From Silanimonas sp. (GTDB lineage: Bacteria; Pseudomonadota; Gammaproteobacteria; Xanthomonadales; Xanthomonadaceae): a DNA stretch of 64,000 bases. The stretch lies in assembly GCF_027531545.1 (NCBI RefSeq), contig NZ_JAPZSC010000001.1, forward strand, positions 372,001 through 436,000, in the 5' to 3' direction. Each line of letters opens with the position of its first letter. Position 1 is the first letter of the stretch. Under the pieces are notes generated by a model. That model was not told the DNA's origin and did not search any database. It saw only the letters and a list, made by a program, of their open reading frames with translations. Positions 35,560 to 42,932 of the stretch are shown in pieces. The position numbers were made by a program, and so were the translations under genes.

Positions 35560-36888
35560 CTACCACCGCTGGCCCCTTGCGCCCGCTCGTTCCAGCGACG
35601 CGTGGGGAAGCACCGAAGGCAGGAGCAGCCCTTTCGCATCGGATCCGATATGCGGTGGCTCCACCAGCTCTTCGAGTGCGGTGAAGGGAAGACTGGCGTG
35701 CGGTCCGAGGCACACGCCCAATGCGTGGCCGACACCCGTGACGTTGAACACCAGCCGGTCCGGGCTTTCGAGCGACAAGCCCAGGTACTCAGGCCACAGG
35801 CCGCAGCCCGCGTACTCGATCGCGTCATCGCCATGGGTGTCGAAGGCATCGGCTTCCTCCGCATGCAGCCAGGGCTTCAGGCCAGGATGAACGTAGCGAT
35901 CATCCGCCGCGACATGCCTCGCCAAGTCAGTCAGCATCGAAGAAGGTTGAACGATCCCGTACTCACCCTCGACGAACGCGTCGAACGCGCGGTTCCAGTC
36001 GAGGAACTCGCCACGGGCGATGTCGATCACGTAGGGATCGCTGTGGTTGTTCGGATGGGCGCCACCGCAGTAAGTACTGCCTGATTCGCGGATCGACATC
36101 AGCGCGGCGCTGAGGAACTCGACCTGCACGCTCTCGTCGTCGATGGCGCCGAGACTGCCCGCTGCCGGGTGAGATTCCGTGTAGGCCGTGCCGGCACAGC
36201 CCAGCGCCTGGTCGCTCAGGCGCCAGTGCATCCGTTCGAGCAGGCGATTGGTCGCTGCCAAGGCACGCGCATCCGGGTGACGCTCAAGCCGCGGAAAGGG
36301 CACCACCGTGCGCGGATCGACCCACATCCGGTACGCCACAGTGGCGTCCCCGATCGCTTCACCGACGGGCTGTGCGTGGCCGTGCAGCTTCAGGAACAGA
36401 TAGGGCGTGCTGTTGATCGAGACGTCGCTGTGGGCGCGGGGTGACGCTGCCTCGGGATCGTAGCGGGCGACCTCGTGCAGCCGGAACGCGCGCGCCCGGC
36501 CGCCACCCGTCGGCATCCAGCGGCCGGCGTACTCGCCGTCGACGACATGGCCTTCGAAACGCGCCGCCGGATGCTCGAAGGCACCCTTGGTCCAATCGCC
36601 GATGGCCTGGCGCTCGGTATCGGAAAGCGCGTTCAGCGGCCTCGGCTCGACAAGCGCGCCCGGCGGGCCCGCCAGCGGGATGTCCACGCCGCGCTTCGGG
36701 TAGAAGTAACGCCCCTCCCACTCGCCCGCGGCAGCCGCCTGAGGGTCGCTCGCGACCTGCAGCTCCATGACGATCTCGCCCGCGCCTTCCAGGATGCCGC
36801 GGTACACCGTCCGCTCGGCGGCGTGCGCCACCACGCTGGTCGCGGCGAGCAGCAGCGCGATGAGGGCAGGTTTCAGCAAGGTGATCAT
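35560..36888 (-). CDS. Exported protein with DUF3298/RsiV-like C-terminal region
   Basis: A 442-residue protein of unknown function. ATG 36888 starts a signal peptide (about 1-23, LLKPALIALLLAATSVVAHA). Residues about 25-150 form a beta-rich region (RTVYRGILEGAGEIVMELQV, EGRYFYPKRG); residues about 230-440 contain the stretch GSTYCGGAHPNNHSDPYVIDI, then FLDWNRAFDAF, which resembles the DUF3298/RsiV fold of anti-sigma factors and PdaC-type proteins. There is no transmembrane anchor besides the signal peptide. The gene is convergent with the eda end and divergent from the LacI-family regulator. Confidence 0.55.
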   Translation of the reverse strand: MITLLKPALIALLLAATSVVAHAAERTVYRGILEGAGEIVMELQVASDPQAAAAGEWEGRYFYPKRGVDIPLAGPPGALVEPRPLNALSDTERQAIGDWTKGAFEHPAARFEGHVVDGEYAGRWMPTGGGRARAFRLHEVARYDPEAASPRAHSDVSINSTPYLFLKLHGHAQPVGEAIGDATVAYRMWVDPRTVVPFPRLERHPDARALAATNRLLERMHWRLSDQALGCAGTAYTESHPAAGSLGAIDDESVQVEFLSAALMSIRESGSTYCGGAHPNNHSDPYVIDIARGEFLDWNRAFDAFVEGEYGIVQPSSMLTDLARHVAADDRYVHPGLKPWLHAEEADAFDTHGDDAIEYAGCGLWPEYLGLSLESPDRLVFNVTGVGHALGVCLGPHASLPFTALEELVEPPHIGSDAKGLLLPSVLPHASLERAGARGQRW

Positions 36889-36927
36889 CGAGTGTGCAGC
36901 GTCTGTCGGGGGGAACGCCGGTAACGG

Positions 36928-36933
36928 TATCCT
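36928..36933 (+). promoter_or_regulatory. Putative -10 element abutting the LacI-family gene (leaderless type)
   Basis: TATCCT ends nine nt before the ATG at 36943, with no Shine-Dalgarno sequence between. It sits inside an imperfect GCCGG/CCGGC dyad (36917-36939) that could be an autoregulatory operator. Confidence 0.42.
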
Positions 36934-36942
36934 GCCGGCGTC

Positions 36943-38019
36943 ATGAACCAGAAATCCCGCCCCACCTCGTTCGACATCGCCTACCGTGCCGGCGTCTCGC
37001 AGGCCACGGTCTCGCGCGCGCTGCGTGACAGCCCGCTGGTCAGCGAGGAAACGCGCAAGCGCATCCGCGAGATCGCCCGCGAGCTGAACTACAAGGTCGA
37101 CAAGAACGCCTCGAACCTGCGCCGCCAGAGCTCGGTCACGCTGGCGCTGCTGCTGTTCGAGGACCCGACCCCGAACGACACGCTGATCAATCCGTTCTTC
37201 CTCACCATGCTGGGCTCGATCACCCGCGCCTGCGCGCGGCAGGGCTACGACCTGCTGGTGAGCTTCCAGCAGTTCAGCGAGGACTGGCACGCCGACTACC
37301 AGGACGCGCACAAGGCCGACGGCCTGATCCTGCTCGGCTACGGCGACTGGTTCCTCACCCGGGACAAGCTCGACCGCCTCGTCCAGCAGGGCACGCACTT
37401 CGTCCGCTGGGGGCCGGTGTTCGAACGCCAGCCCGGCATGTCGATCGGCAGCGACAACCGCGACGGCGGTCGCCAGGTCGGCGTGCACCTCGCCTCGCTG
37501 GGCCGCCAGCGCGTGGCCTACCTCGGGGCCAACCAACCCACCGCGCCGGAATTCCGCGACCGCTACCTCGGGCTCTGCGATGCCCTGCAGGCGGCGAAGC
37601 TGAGCACCGAGGCGGCGCTGCAGATCGACGTCATCGACTCGACCGAGCTGGCCGGCTACGCCGCGGCGCAGGCGCTGTTCGCGCGCGGCGTGGCCTTCGA
37701 CGCGCTGTTCTGCGCCAGCGACCTGATCGCGATCGGTGCGATGCGCGCGCTGATGGAGCACGGGCTGCGCGTCCCCGAGGACGTGGCCGTGGTCGGCTTC
37801 GACGACCAGCCGGTGGCCGCCTTCACCAACCCGCCGCTGACCAGCGTGCTGCAGGACACCAAGCTCGCGGGCGAAAAGCTCGTCGACACCCTGATCCGCG
37901 AGATCCGCGGCGAGTCGGCGGTGAGCGAGGTGCTCACGCCCACGCTGGTGGTCCGCCGCTCCAGCGGCGTCGGCCTCACCACCGCCAAGCCCGTCGGAAA
38001 ATCCAGCAAGACCCGCTGA
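36943..38019 (+). CDS. LacI-family transcriptional regulator
   Basis: A 358-residue LacI/GalR-type regulator. The N-terminal helix-turn-helix is TSFDIAYRAGVSQATVSRALRDSPLVSEETR (about 8-38; shown in part, the recognition core is AGVSQATVSRAL), followed by the hinge KVDKNASNLRRQ and a periplasmic-binding-protein-like effector domain (about 65-345, with LFCASDLIAIGAMRAL and VAVVGFDDQPVAAF). The effector is unknown. It lies just after the Entner-Doudoroff operon and near the amylase gene, so a sugar effector and a role in carbohydrate control are likely; the LacI-type site before zwf is a candidate target. The lipoprotein gene follows 11 bases later. Confidence 0.93.
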   Translation: MNQKSRPTSFDIAYRAGVSQATVSRALRDSPLVSEETRKRIREIARELNYKVDKNASNLRRQSSVTLALLLFEDPTPNDTLINPFFLTMLGSITRACARQGYDLLVSFQQFSEDWHADYQDAHKADGLILLGYGDWFLTRDKLDRLVQQGTHFVRWGPVFERQPGMSIGSDNRDGGRQVGVHLASLGRQRVAYLGANQPTAPEFRDRYLGLCDALQAAKLSTEAALQIDVIDSTELAGYAAAQALFARGVAFDALFCASDLIAIGAMRALMEHGLRVPEDVAVVGFDDQPVAAFTNPPLTSVLQDTKLAGEKLVDTLIREIRGESAVSEVLTPTLVVRRSSGVGLTTAKPVGKSSKTR

Positions 38020-38030
38020 GGAGTTCGCGC

Positions 38031-38621
38031 ATGCGCCGTTTCCCGATCCTCGTCCTCGCCCTGGGCGCGACCACGCTGTCCGCTTGCATGAGCGACGGCG
38101 CGCCGCGCGCCGAAGCTCCAGCGCCGCCGGCCGCGACGGCCCCCGCGACGCCACCGCCCCCGCCGTTCGAAACCCGCGTGGTGCGCGACGGGAGCGTGCT
38201 GATCGCACCGCAGCCGCTCGCCGCCGACCTCGAAGCCTTGGGCGCGAAGGGCGTCCGCCGCGTGATCAACCTGCGCACGCCCGAGGAGATGGCGACGCTC
38301 GGTTTCGACGAGGCCGCGGCGGCCGAGGCGAAGGGCATGAGCTACACGCTGCTGCCGATCGCCGGCAATGCCGGTTTCACCCCAGCGGCACTCGACGCGT
38401 TCAGCGCCGCCATGGCGAACGGGCAAGGCGACGTGCTGCTGCATTGCGCCAGCGGCACGCGCGCCGCGCACCTCTACGCGGCCTGGCTGGTGCGTGAGCA
38501 GGGCCTGAGCCCGGAGGACGCGATGCGCCGCGTCGGCCCGCTCGGCCTGTGGCCGCTGCCGATGGAACGCCTGCTCGACAAACCGCTGCGCCTCGACTAC
38601 GCGGACACGCCGCGCGGCTGA
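38031..38621 (+). CDS. Lipoprotein with DUF442/dual-specificity phosphatase-like domain
   Basis: A 196-residue lipoprotein: signal peptide with lipobox LSAC (Cys about 19), a proline/alanine-rich linker (about 28-45), and a phosphatase-like domain (about 50-180). The active-site-like loop is LLHCASGTRAAHLYA: a cysteine followed by four residues and an arginine, as in DUF442 (Blh-type) proteins, rather than the five-residue spacing of classical tyrosine phosphatases. VRRVINLRTPEEM matches the family's N-terminal strand. The gene starts 11 bases after the LacI-family gene with a GAGG ribosome-binding site, so it is probably co-transcribed. A phosphatase activity in the periplasm is possible but not shown. 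Confidence 0.7.
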   Translation: MRRFPILVLALGATTLSACMSDGAPRAEAPAPPAATAPATPPPPPFETRVVRDGSVLIAPQPLAADLEALGAKGVRRVINLRTPEEMATLGFDEAAAAEAKGMSYTLLPIAGNAGFTPAALDAFSAAMANGQGDVLLHCASGTRAAHLYAAWLVREQGLSPEDAMRRVGPLGLWPLPMERLLDKPLRLDYADTPRG

Positions 38622-38630
38622 TCGGCCGCG

Positions 38631-39809
38631 TCAGGCGCGCGGGTTCGCGCGCCGATCCGCCTTGTCGCGATACATCGCTTGGTCGGCCTCGCGTAGCGCG
38701 CGGGCGACGTCGGTGACCCCTGCGGGGAAGCGATGGATGCCCACGCTGAACGGGATGGCTGGCGTTCCTGCGAAAGGCCGGGACAACTCGGCACGGAGGC
38801 TTTCGAGCCGCATCGCCAGGATGTCCGGCGCATTCCGGGCATCGACGAGGACGAACTCGTCCCCGGCATAGCGGATGACGCCATCCGCGTCGGCGAACCG
38901 GTCGCGCAGGGCGGCCGAGAACCGTCGGAGGCAGGCATCACCGACATCGTGGCCATGACGGTCATTCAAGGCCTTGAAGTCATCGAGGTCGAAGAACAGC
39001 AGCGTGGCGCCGTCGCGGCCCGCCACTTCCAGCAGCGGCGCCAAGGCGCGACGGTTTCCCAAGCCGGTGAGCGGATCGCGCTGGACGGCGTCCACGAGGG
39101 CCGCATTGGTGCGCTGCAGCTCTTCGTGGCTTCGACGCAGTGCTTTTTCGGAGCGCCGCGTGACCGCGACGACGACCCCGAGGAGGACCAGCCACTCCGC
39201 ACCGGAATCGAATGCCGAGCGCACGGCCTGCGTTCGTCCCACGAGACCTTCAAGGCCGAGTTCCAACGACACGCTCGATGAGAAATGCATCAGCATCTGG
39301 ATCAAGCCCAGCGTCGAACGGACGACGAGGCCGAATCCGAGCCAGTGCAACTCGTCGCCTGGATAGCGGAAACAGTGGAACGCGGCCCACGCGGTCACGA
39401 GGACCAGCAGCAAGCCATGCCAGCCCCGCACGTCCCCGTTGTCGGAGGACAGGGCGCCGCCCAGCACGGCCGCGAAAAGAGCGATGACAACGACACGCCG
39501 CCCGGTCCAGAAACGCCCCGCCGATCCGTCGCGGAAGGCCAGGACGCCCAAGGCGAGACAAACGATGAAGGCCGTCTTGCTGCCCGTGTAGATGCCGCGC
39601 ATCCACGGGTCGAGGGAAGGGTCGAACAGTTCGTGCAGATTACCCGCCGCCACCGCCAAGGCGAGGGCATTCGCCTGGAAGGCGCGCACCCACCAGCGCG
39701 TGTCGTCCCCGGCCAGGGTGCGCCCCAGCGATGTCATGAACACCGCGAGCATCACCGAGGCCGTGAATTGGACGGTGACACTCCACTGATGGAGGAGGAG
39801 GTCTTGCAT
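38631..39809 (-). CDS. Membrane-bound diguanylate cyclase (AGDEF variant)
   Basis: Predicted to make cyclic di-GMP. The 392-residue protein has six to seven hydrophobic N-terminal helices (about 12-215), which look like a MASE-type membrane sensor, then a short coiled coil and a GGDEF domain (about 235-385). The signature reads YAGDEF instead of GGDEF; alanine at the first position is seen in active cyclases, and the aspartate/glutamate pair is intact, as is FFDLDDFKALNDRHGHDVGD. The RxxD inhibitory site is absent (FADAD occupies that place), so product inhibition is not expected. A TATCCT hexamer seven nt before the ATG suggests a leaderless mRNA. Confidence 0.88.
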   Translation of the reverse strand: MQDLLLHQWSVTVQFTASVMLAVFMTSLGRTLAGDDTRWWVRAFQANALALAVAAGNLHELFDPSLDPWMRGIYTGSKTAFIVCLALGVLAFRDGSAGRFWTGRRVVVIALFAAVLGGALSSDNGDVRGWHGLLLVLVTAWAAFHCFRYPGDELHWLGFGLVVRSTLGLIQMLMHFSSSVSLELGLEGLVGRTQAVRSAFDSGAEWLVLLGVVVAVTRRSEKALRRSHEELQRTNAALVDAVQRDPLTGLGNRRALAPLLEVAGRDGATLLFFDLDDFKALNDRHGHDVGDACLRRFSAALRDRFADADGVIRYAGDEFVLVDARNAPDILAMRLESLRAELSRPFAGTPAIPFSVGIHRFPAGVTDVARALREADQAMYRDKADRRANPRA

Positions 39810-39816
39810 GACTAGC

Positions 39817-39822
39817 AGGATA
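39817..39822 (-). promoter_or_regulatory. Putative -10 element abutting the diguanylate cyclase gene (leaderless type)
   Basis: TATCCT on the minus strand ends seven nt before the ATG at 39809; the spacer has no Shine-Dalgarno sequence. The hexamer is identical to that before the LacI-family gene. Confidence 0.45.
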
Positions 39823-39849
39823 GCCGTGCAACCGCCTCAACCGCGAAGC

Positions 39850-41535
39850 TCAGGGACGGACCGCGGCCTCCACGGCGGCCCGCAGCGCCGGGGCGGTGAT
39901 CGGCTGCTCGAACAGATGGACCTGCACGCCATTCGCGGGCACCTCGGCCTCGAAGGCCTCCCCCGCCGCCAGCACGCGCGTGCCGCCGCCCAGCGCCTCG
40001 CGCCAGCGTCCCGGCTGGGCGAGCTCATCGATGCGGAAGCGCGCCGCGCGGTCGCCCTTGTTCAGCAGCACCAGCGCCGTCTGCGCCACGCCATCCTGCT
40101 CCAGCACGCGGTAGAACGCCGCGCGATCGCCCTGGAACTCGACATTGACCTGCAGGCCGCGCTGCAGCGCCGGCGTGTTCGCCCGCAGCGTCGCGATGCG
40201 CTTCAGGGCCGCGTGGATCGGGTTCGACGACGCCGCATCGACGCGCGCCTGCCCGAAGTAGTTGCGGTTGCCGGCGTGTTCGGCGGTGCCGCGCATGAAG
40301 CCCACTTCCGAGCCCTGGTAGACCACCGGGATGCCGCGCACGGTGAACAGCAGGTTGTTCGCGTTGATGAACCCGGCATCGTCGGCGTCGAGCCGCGGCA
40401 TGTCGTGGTTGTCGTAGAAGGTCATCAGCACGTAGGGGTTCGCGTACGGGCCGCCGTCGAGGAACAGCGCCGGAACGATCGCCTCGTAACCCGCATCACG
40501 TTTGCCGAACACCTCGCCCATCGCCTTCTGCAGCGGGAAGTCGAGCACGCTGATCTCGCCGTTCTCCGGCTGCGTGAATGCGCCAAGCACGTCGGGCTCG
40601 TAGGTGAAGGCCTCGCCGAACATGAAGAGGCCGGGATGCTCGGCGCGCAGGCGATCCGCGTAGGTCTTCCAGAACGGCAGCGGCATGTGCTTGATGGTGT
40701 CGAGGCGCAAGGCATCGGCGCCCTGCCCCAGCCACTTCAGGCTGCTGCCCACGAGGTAGTCGATCACCGCCGGATTCGTTTCGTCGAAGTTCGACAGTTC
40801 GACGATGTCCGGCTCGGTACGGAAGAACGCATGCAGCGGGTTCGTCGACGGCTTCAGGCGCCGCGGCGGCAGGTTCTGGTGGTCGGCGACCAACTCGCCA
40901 GCCTCGTTGAACAGCTTGCCGAAGGCATCGCGCTGGGTCGGCGCGGAGAACGACGGCGAACCGTGGTTCGCGACCACATCGAGAACGGTCTTCAGGCCGC
41001 GCGCGCGCAGGCCGGCCGTCAGCGCGCGGAAATCGAGGCCGTCCGACGGCAGGTGCTCGTCGATTTCATAAAAGTTGGTGGACCAATAGCCGTGGTAGCC
41101 GGACTTGCCGCCGTCGGTGAACATCTTCGCCCACGCGGCTGGCGTGCCGCCGCTGAAGGCTTCGTCGGGCTGCTCGACGATGGGTGTGAGCCACACCGCG
41201 CCAAAACCCATGTCACGGATGTAGCCGGCGTTGTCGAGCAGGCCGCGGAAATCGCCACCGAGGTAGCCGACGAAATCTTCCTTGCCCGGCGGCGCGCCCG
41301 GCACCGGCCCACCCCAGGTGCCGTGGTCGGGCAGGCCCTGCTCACGATGGTCGTTCGATGGATCGCCGTTGACGAAGCGGTCGGTCATCACGAAGTAAAC
41401 CGCGTGCGCCGCCATCGGCTCGGTGGTGCCGACGAACGACCCCGGCGGCGTTGATGCCGATACGGGCTGCTGCGCTGCAGCAGATGAGGCGGCCAACAGG
41501 CCGGCGAATAGGGTGGGCAGGTGGCGCGGGCGCAT
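39850..41535 (-). CDS. Exported GH13 alpha-amylase family enzyme
   Basis: GH13 enzymes cut or transfer alpha-1,4-glucans. The 561-residue protein has a signal peptide (about 1-21), a TIM barrel with an inserted B domain, and a C-terminal beta domain (about 470-550). Conserved regions are DVVANHGSP (region I), GADALRLDTIKHM (region II, nucleophile Asp), FMFGEAFTY (region III, acid Glu) and FYDNHDMPRL (region IV, Asp). The opening VYFVMTDRFVNGDPSND resembles cyclodextrin glucanotransferases and related cyclomaltodextrinases, so product specificity is open. A TACACT element 27 nt upstream is a plausible -10. Confidence 0.92.
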   Translation of the reverse strand: MRPRHLPTLFAGLLAASSAAAQQPVSASTPPGSFVGTTEPMAAHAVYFVMTDRFVNGDPSNDHREQGLPDHGTWGGPVPGAPPGKEDFVGYLGGDFRGLLDNAGYIRDMGFGAVWLTPIVEQPDEAFSGGTPAAWAKMFTDGGKSGYHGYWSTNFYEIDEHLPSDGLDFRALTAGLRARGLKTVLDVVANHGSPSFSAPTQRDAFGKLFNEAGELVADHQNLPPRRLKPSTNPLHAFFRTEPDIVELSNFDETNPAVIDYLVGSSLKWLGQGADALRLDTIKHMPLPFWKTYADRLRAEHPGLFMFGEAFTYEPDVLGAFTQPENGEISVLDFPLQKAMGEVFGKRDAGYEAIVPALFLDGGPYANPYVLMTFYDNHDMPRLDADDAGFINANNLLFTVRGIPVVYQGSEVGFMRGTAEHAGNRNYFGQARVDAASSNPIHAALKRIATLRANTPALQRGLQVNVEFQGDRAAFYRVLEQDGVAQTALVLLNKGDRAARFRIDELAQPGRWREALGGGTRVLAAGEAFEAEVPANGVQVHLFEQPITAPALRAAVEAAVRP

Positions 41536-41562
41536 CGGATTCGGACCTAAGGGACTACGCCG

Positions 41563-41568
41563 AGTGTA
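41563..41568 (-). promoter_or_regulatory. Putative -10 element for the amylase gene
   Basis: TACACT followed by CGG on the minus strand, 27 nt before the amylase ATG. It matches the TAnnCT(C/G)GG form. Confidence 0.42.
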
Positions 41569-41816
41569 TCGGCGGGACGTCGAGTCGCCGTCGGCGGTCA
41601 GGGGCGATGCATTCGAATGCAGCCTCGATGCTCACGAGCACCTAACGGCCGAGGTGTCGGCGACGCAGGGATTGATGGGCCGTTTCCGACCCAAGCGGTC
41701 GTTGGACTTGTTCGCATGTAGACCAAGTCGTTCCCCAATGGCGGAGGAATGTCGGACGGTCTCCTATCGCTCCAAGGTGCTCCGATCCAGTCGCACGATG
41801 ACGCTACGCGAATCAA

Positions 41817-42293
41817 TCACTCGATCTCGCTCTCCGAGCTCCTGTCGCTCCAAACGAGGCAGGTTGCCGGAAGGGTGAGGACAGCGATCAGCACTCCCCA
41901 GAAGATGGCCTCCCAGTGCCCGCGGTTTTCGGGCATCCACCAACCGAAATCAAATGCCAGCTGCAGATAGATGGTCCCCAGTAGGAGGATCGCAGCGATT
42001 CCGGTGTAGGCAACCGTATGGGCCCGGTATCGAACGTAGCGTTCCCGTTCGTCGAGCTGATCCTCCTTTCGGTTGACCAACTGATAGGCATACGTTGCCG
42101 TGAATGCGGCAGCAACGAGGCCGGCGATCGCGATCATCGCCAGTCCCAAGACATCAAGGACGGTGTCGGGGTGGAGAAGCCTGACAAGAGCGCCGACCGG
42201 GTAGCCCACAAGGATGACGACGGTGGCTATGCGTGCGGTCGACCCCGGCCAGACTTGTGCTCGCGTGCGGCCAAACGAAGACGTCATTCTCAA
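41817..42293 (-). CDS. DUF2178-like predicted membrane protein
   Basis: A 158-residue protein with four hydrophobic helices in two pairs (about 24-42, 45-70, 92-112 and 125-148). Between the pairs is the charged loop KEDQLDERERYVRYRAHTVAY; the DER...R...A pattern is the hallmark of DUF2178-type proteins, which are commonly encoded with a small HTH regulator. Here the start overlaps the stop of the XRE regulator by four bases. The function is unknown; related pairs have been compared with signalling or immunity membrane proteins. Codon use is less G+C-rich than in neighbouring genes. Confidence 0.6.
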   Translation of the reverse strand: MRMTSSFGRTRAQVWPGSTARIATVVILVGYPVGALVRLLHPDTVLDVLGLAMIAIAGLVAAAFTATYAYQLVNRKEDQLDERERYVRYRAHTVAYTGIAAILLLGTIYLQLAFDFGWWMPENRGHWEAIFWGVLIAVLTLPATCLVWSDRSSESEIE

Positions 42294-42556
42294 GCTCCTC
42301 TATCAGCGGAACGCAACGTTTCCGACAAGGGCGGAAACGGCGCAAGCGAAAACACCTGTTCAACGGGGACATCAAAAAAGGCCGCCAAGCGCAGGGCCAA
42401 CTCGATGCTGGGGCTGTACTCGGCGCGCTCGAGGTAACCGATGGTCTGGAACGACACACCCACTTCTTCCGCCAGCGCTTGGCGGCTCAGGCCGCGCTCG
42501 ACGCGCAAGACGCTGATGCGGTTGTGGACTTGGGTCTTTTCCTGACGTTTTCTCAC
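42290..42556 (-). CDS. XRE-family helix-turn-helix regulator
   Basis: An 88-residue regulator that is nearly all one HTH_3 domain: NRISVLRVERGLSRQALAEEVGVSFQTIGYLER (about 12-44; recognition helix around VSFQTIGYLE) followed by the typical YSPSIELALRLAAFFDVPVEQVFSL. Small XRE proteins of this type often control their own operon. It overlaps the downstream membrane-protein gene (ATGA), so the pair is one unit. The upstream region contains a near-perfect palindrome at 42609-42624 that is a plausible operator. It lies within the A/T-richer patch. Confidence 0.88.
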   Translation of the reverse strand: MRKRQEKTQVHNRISVLRVERGLSRQALAEEVGVSFQTIGYLERAEYSPSIELALRLAAFFDVPVEQVFSLAPFPPLSETLRSADRGA

Positions 42557-42881
42557 GTTGTGCTGTGTGGCCCTATGGCGGCAGTAAGGTGTTCAATGGC
42601 AACACAATGTAGTGCATGCACCACACTTCGTCTACCCAACTGATGACCTATGGGACACCCACCGCGCAGTTCACCTCTCAGCCCGCACGATTCGCCGCCA
42701 ACAGGCGCGACTCGTGCTTGGGCGCATGGATACGTCGCAGAGGGATTTTGGCGAGGGCGACGACCCTCGGTCTTGATTAGCGTTCGGCATCCGAAGAGAA
42801 CGCGACATCGCATGGCATTGCGAATGCCCACTCTTGGCGGCGGTTTCACACGGTCGAGGCAACGCCGTATCTGCAAAGAAA
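42557..42881. other. Intergenic region upstream of the XRE gene
   Basis: About 325 bases without a convincing gene: the short open frames here lack ribosome-binding sites and recognisable domains. The region contains the palindrome at 42609-42624 and, at its far end, leads into the oligopeptidase B terminator. I see no repeats or small-RNA-like structure that I could defend. Confidence 0.5.
42609..42624. promoter_or_regulatory. Palindrome upstream of the XRE gene, candidate operator
   Basis: A 16-bp dyad centred on GTGCATGCAC, with flanks GTa/cAC differing at one base pair. It lies 53 nt upstream of the XRE start. TTGCCA, a possible -35 hexamer, lies nearby on the minus strand, so the regulator could act here on its own promoter. 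Confidence 0.4.
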
Positions 42882-42903
42882 AACCCCGGCCTTGGCCGGG
42901 GTT
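42882..42903 (-). terminator. Rho-independent terminator after oligopeptidase B
   Basis: Stem AACCCCGGC / GCCGGGGTT with loop CTTG, flanked by A-rich sequence that becomes TTTTCTTT on the minus strand after the stem. It lies 29 bases after the stop of the S9 gene ending at 42933. The other side (TTCTTCTTTC) is also T-rich, so it may work in both directions. Confidence 0.85.
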
Positions 42904-42932
42904 CTTCTTTCATCGGATGAGCGTTAGTCGCC

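Larger units (their letters stand above)
41570..42930. other. A/T-richer patch, probably acquired
   Basis: From just upstream of the amylase gene to just before the oligopeptidase B gene the DNA is visibly richer in A and T than the flanks, and its two genes use A/T-ending codons that are rare elsewhere in the window. The patch contains only the HTH/membrane-protein pair, with non-coding stretches on both sides (41536-41816 and 42557-42932). No integrase, insertion sequence, direct repeat or tRNA marks its edges. Recent acquisition is inferred from composition. Confidence 0.5.

Noticed and set aside
36917-36939. A second LacI-type operator upstream of the regulator gene itself
   Set aside because: The dyad matches the LacI pattern at only about six of ten positions, so it is mentioned only with the promoter.
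42553-42876. A 107-codon minus-strand open frame in the gap upstream of the XRE gene
   Set aside because: No ribosome-binding site, no domain, cysteine/arginine-rich composition typical of random frames.
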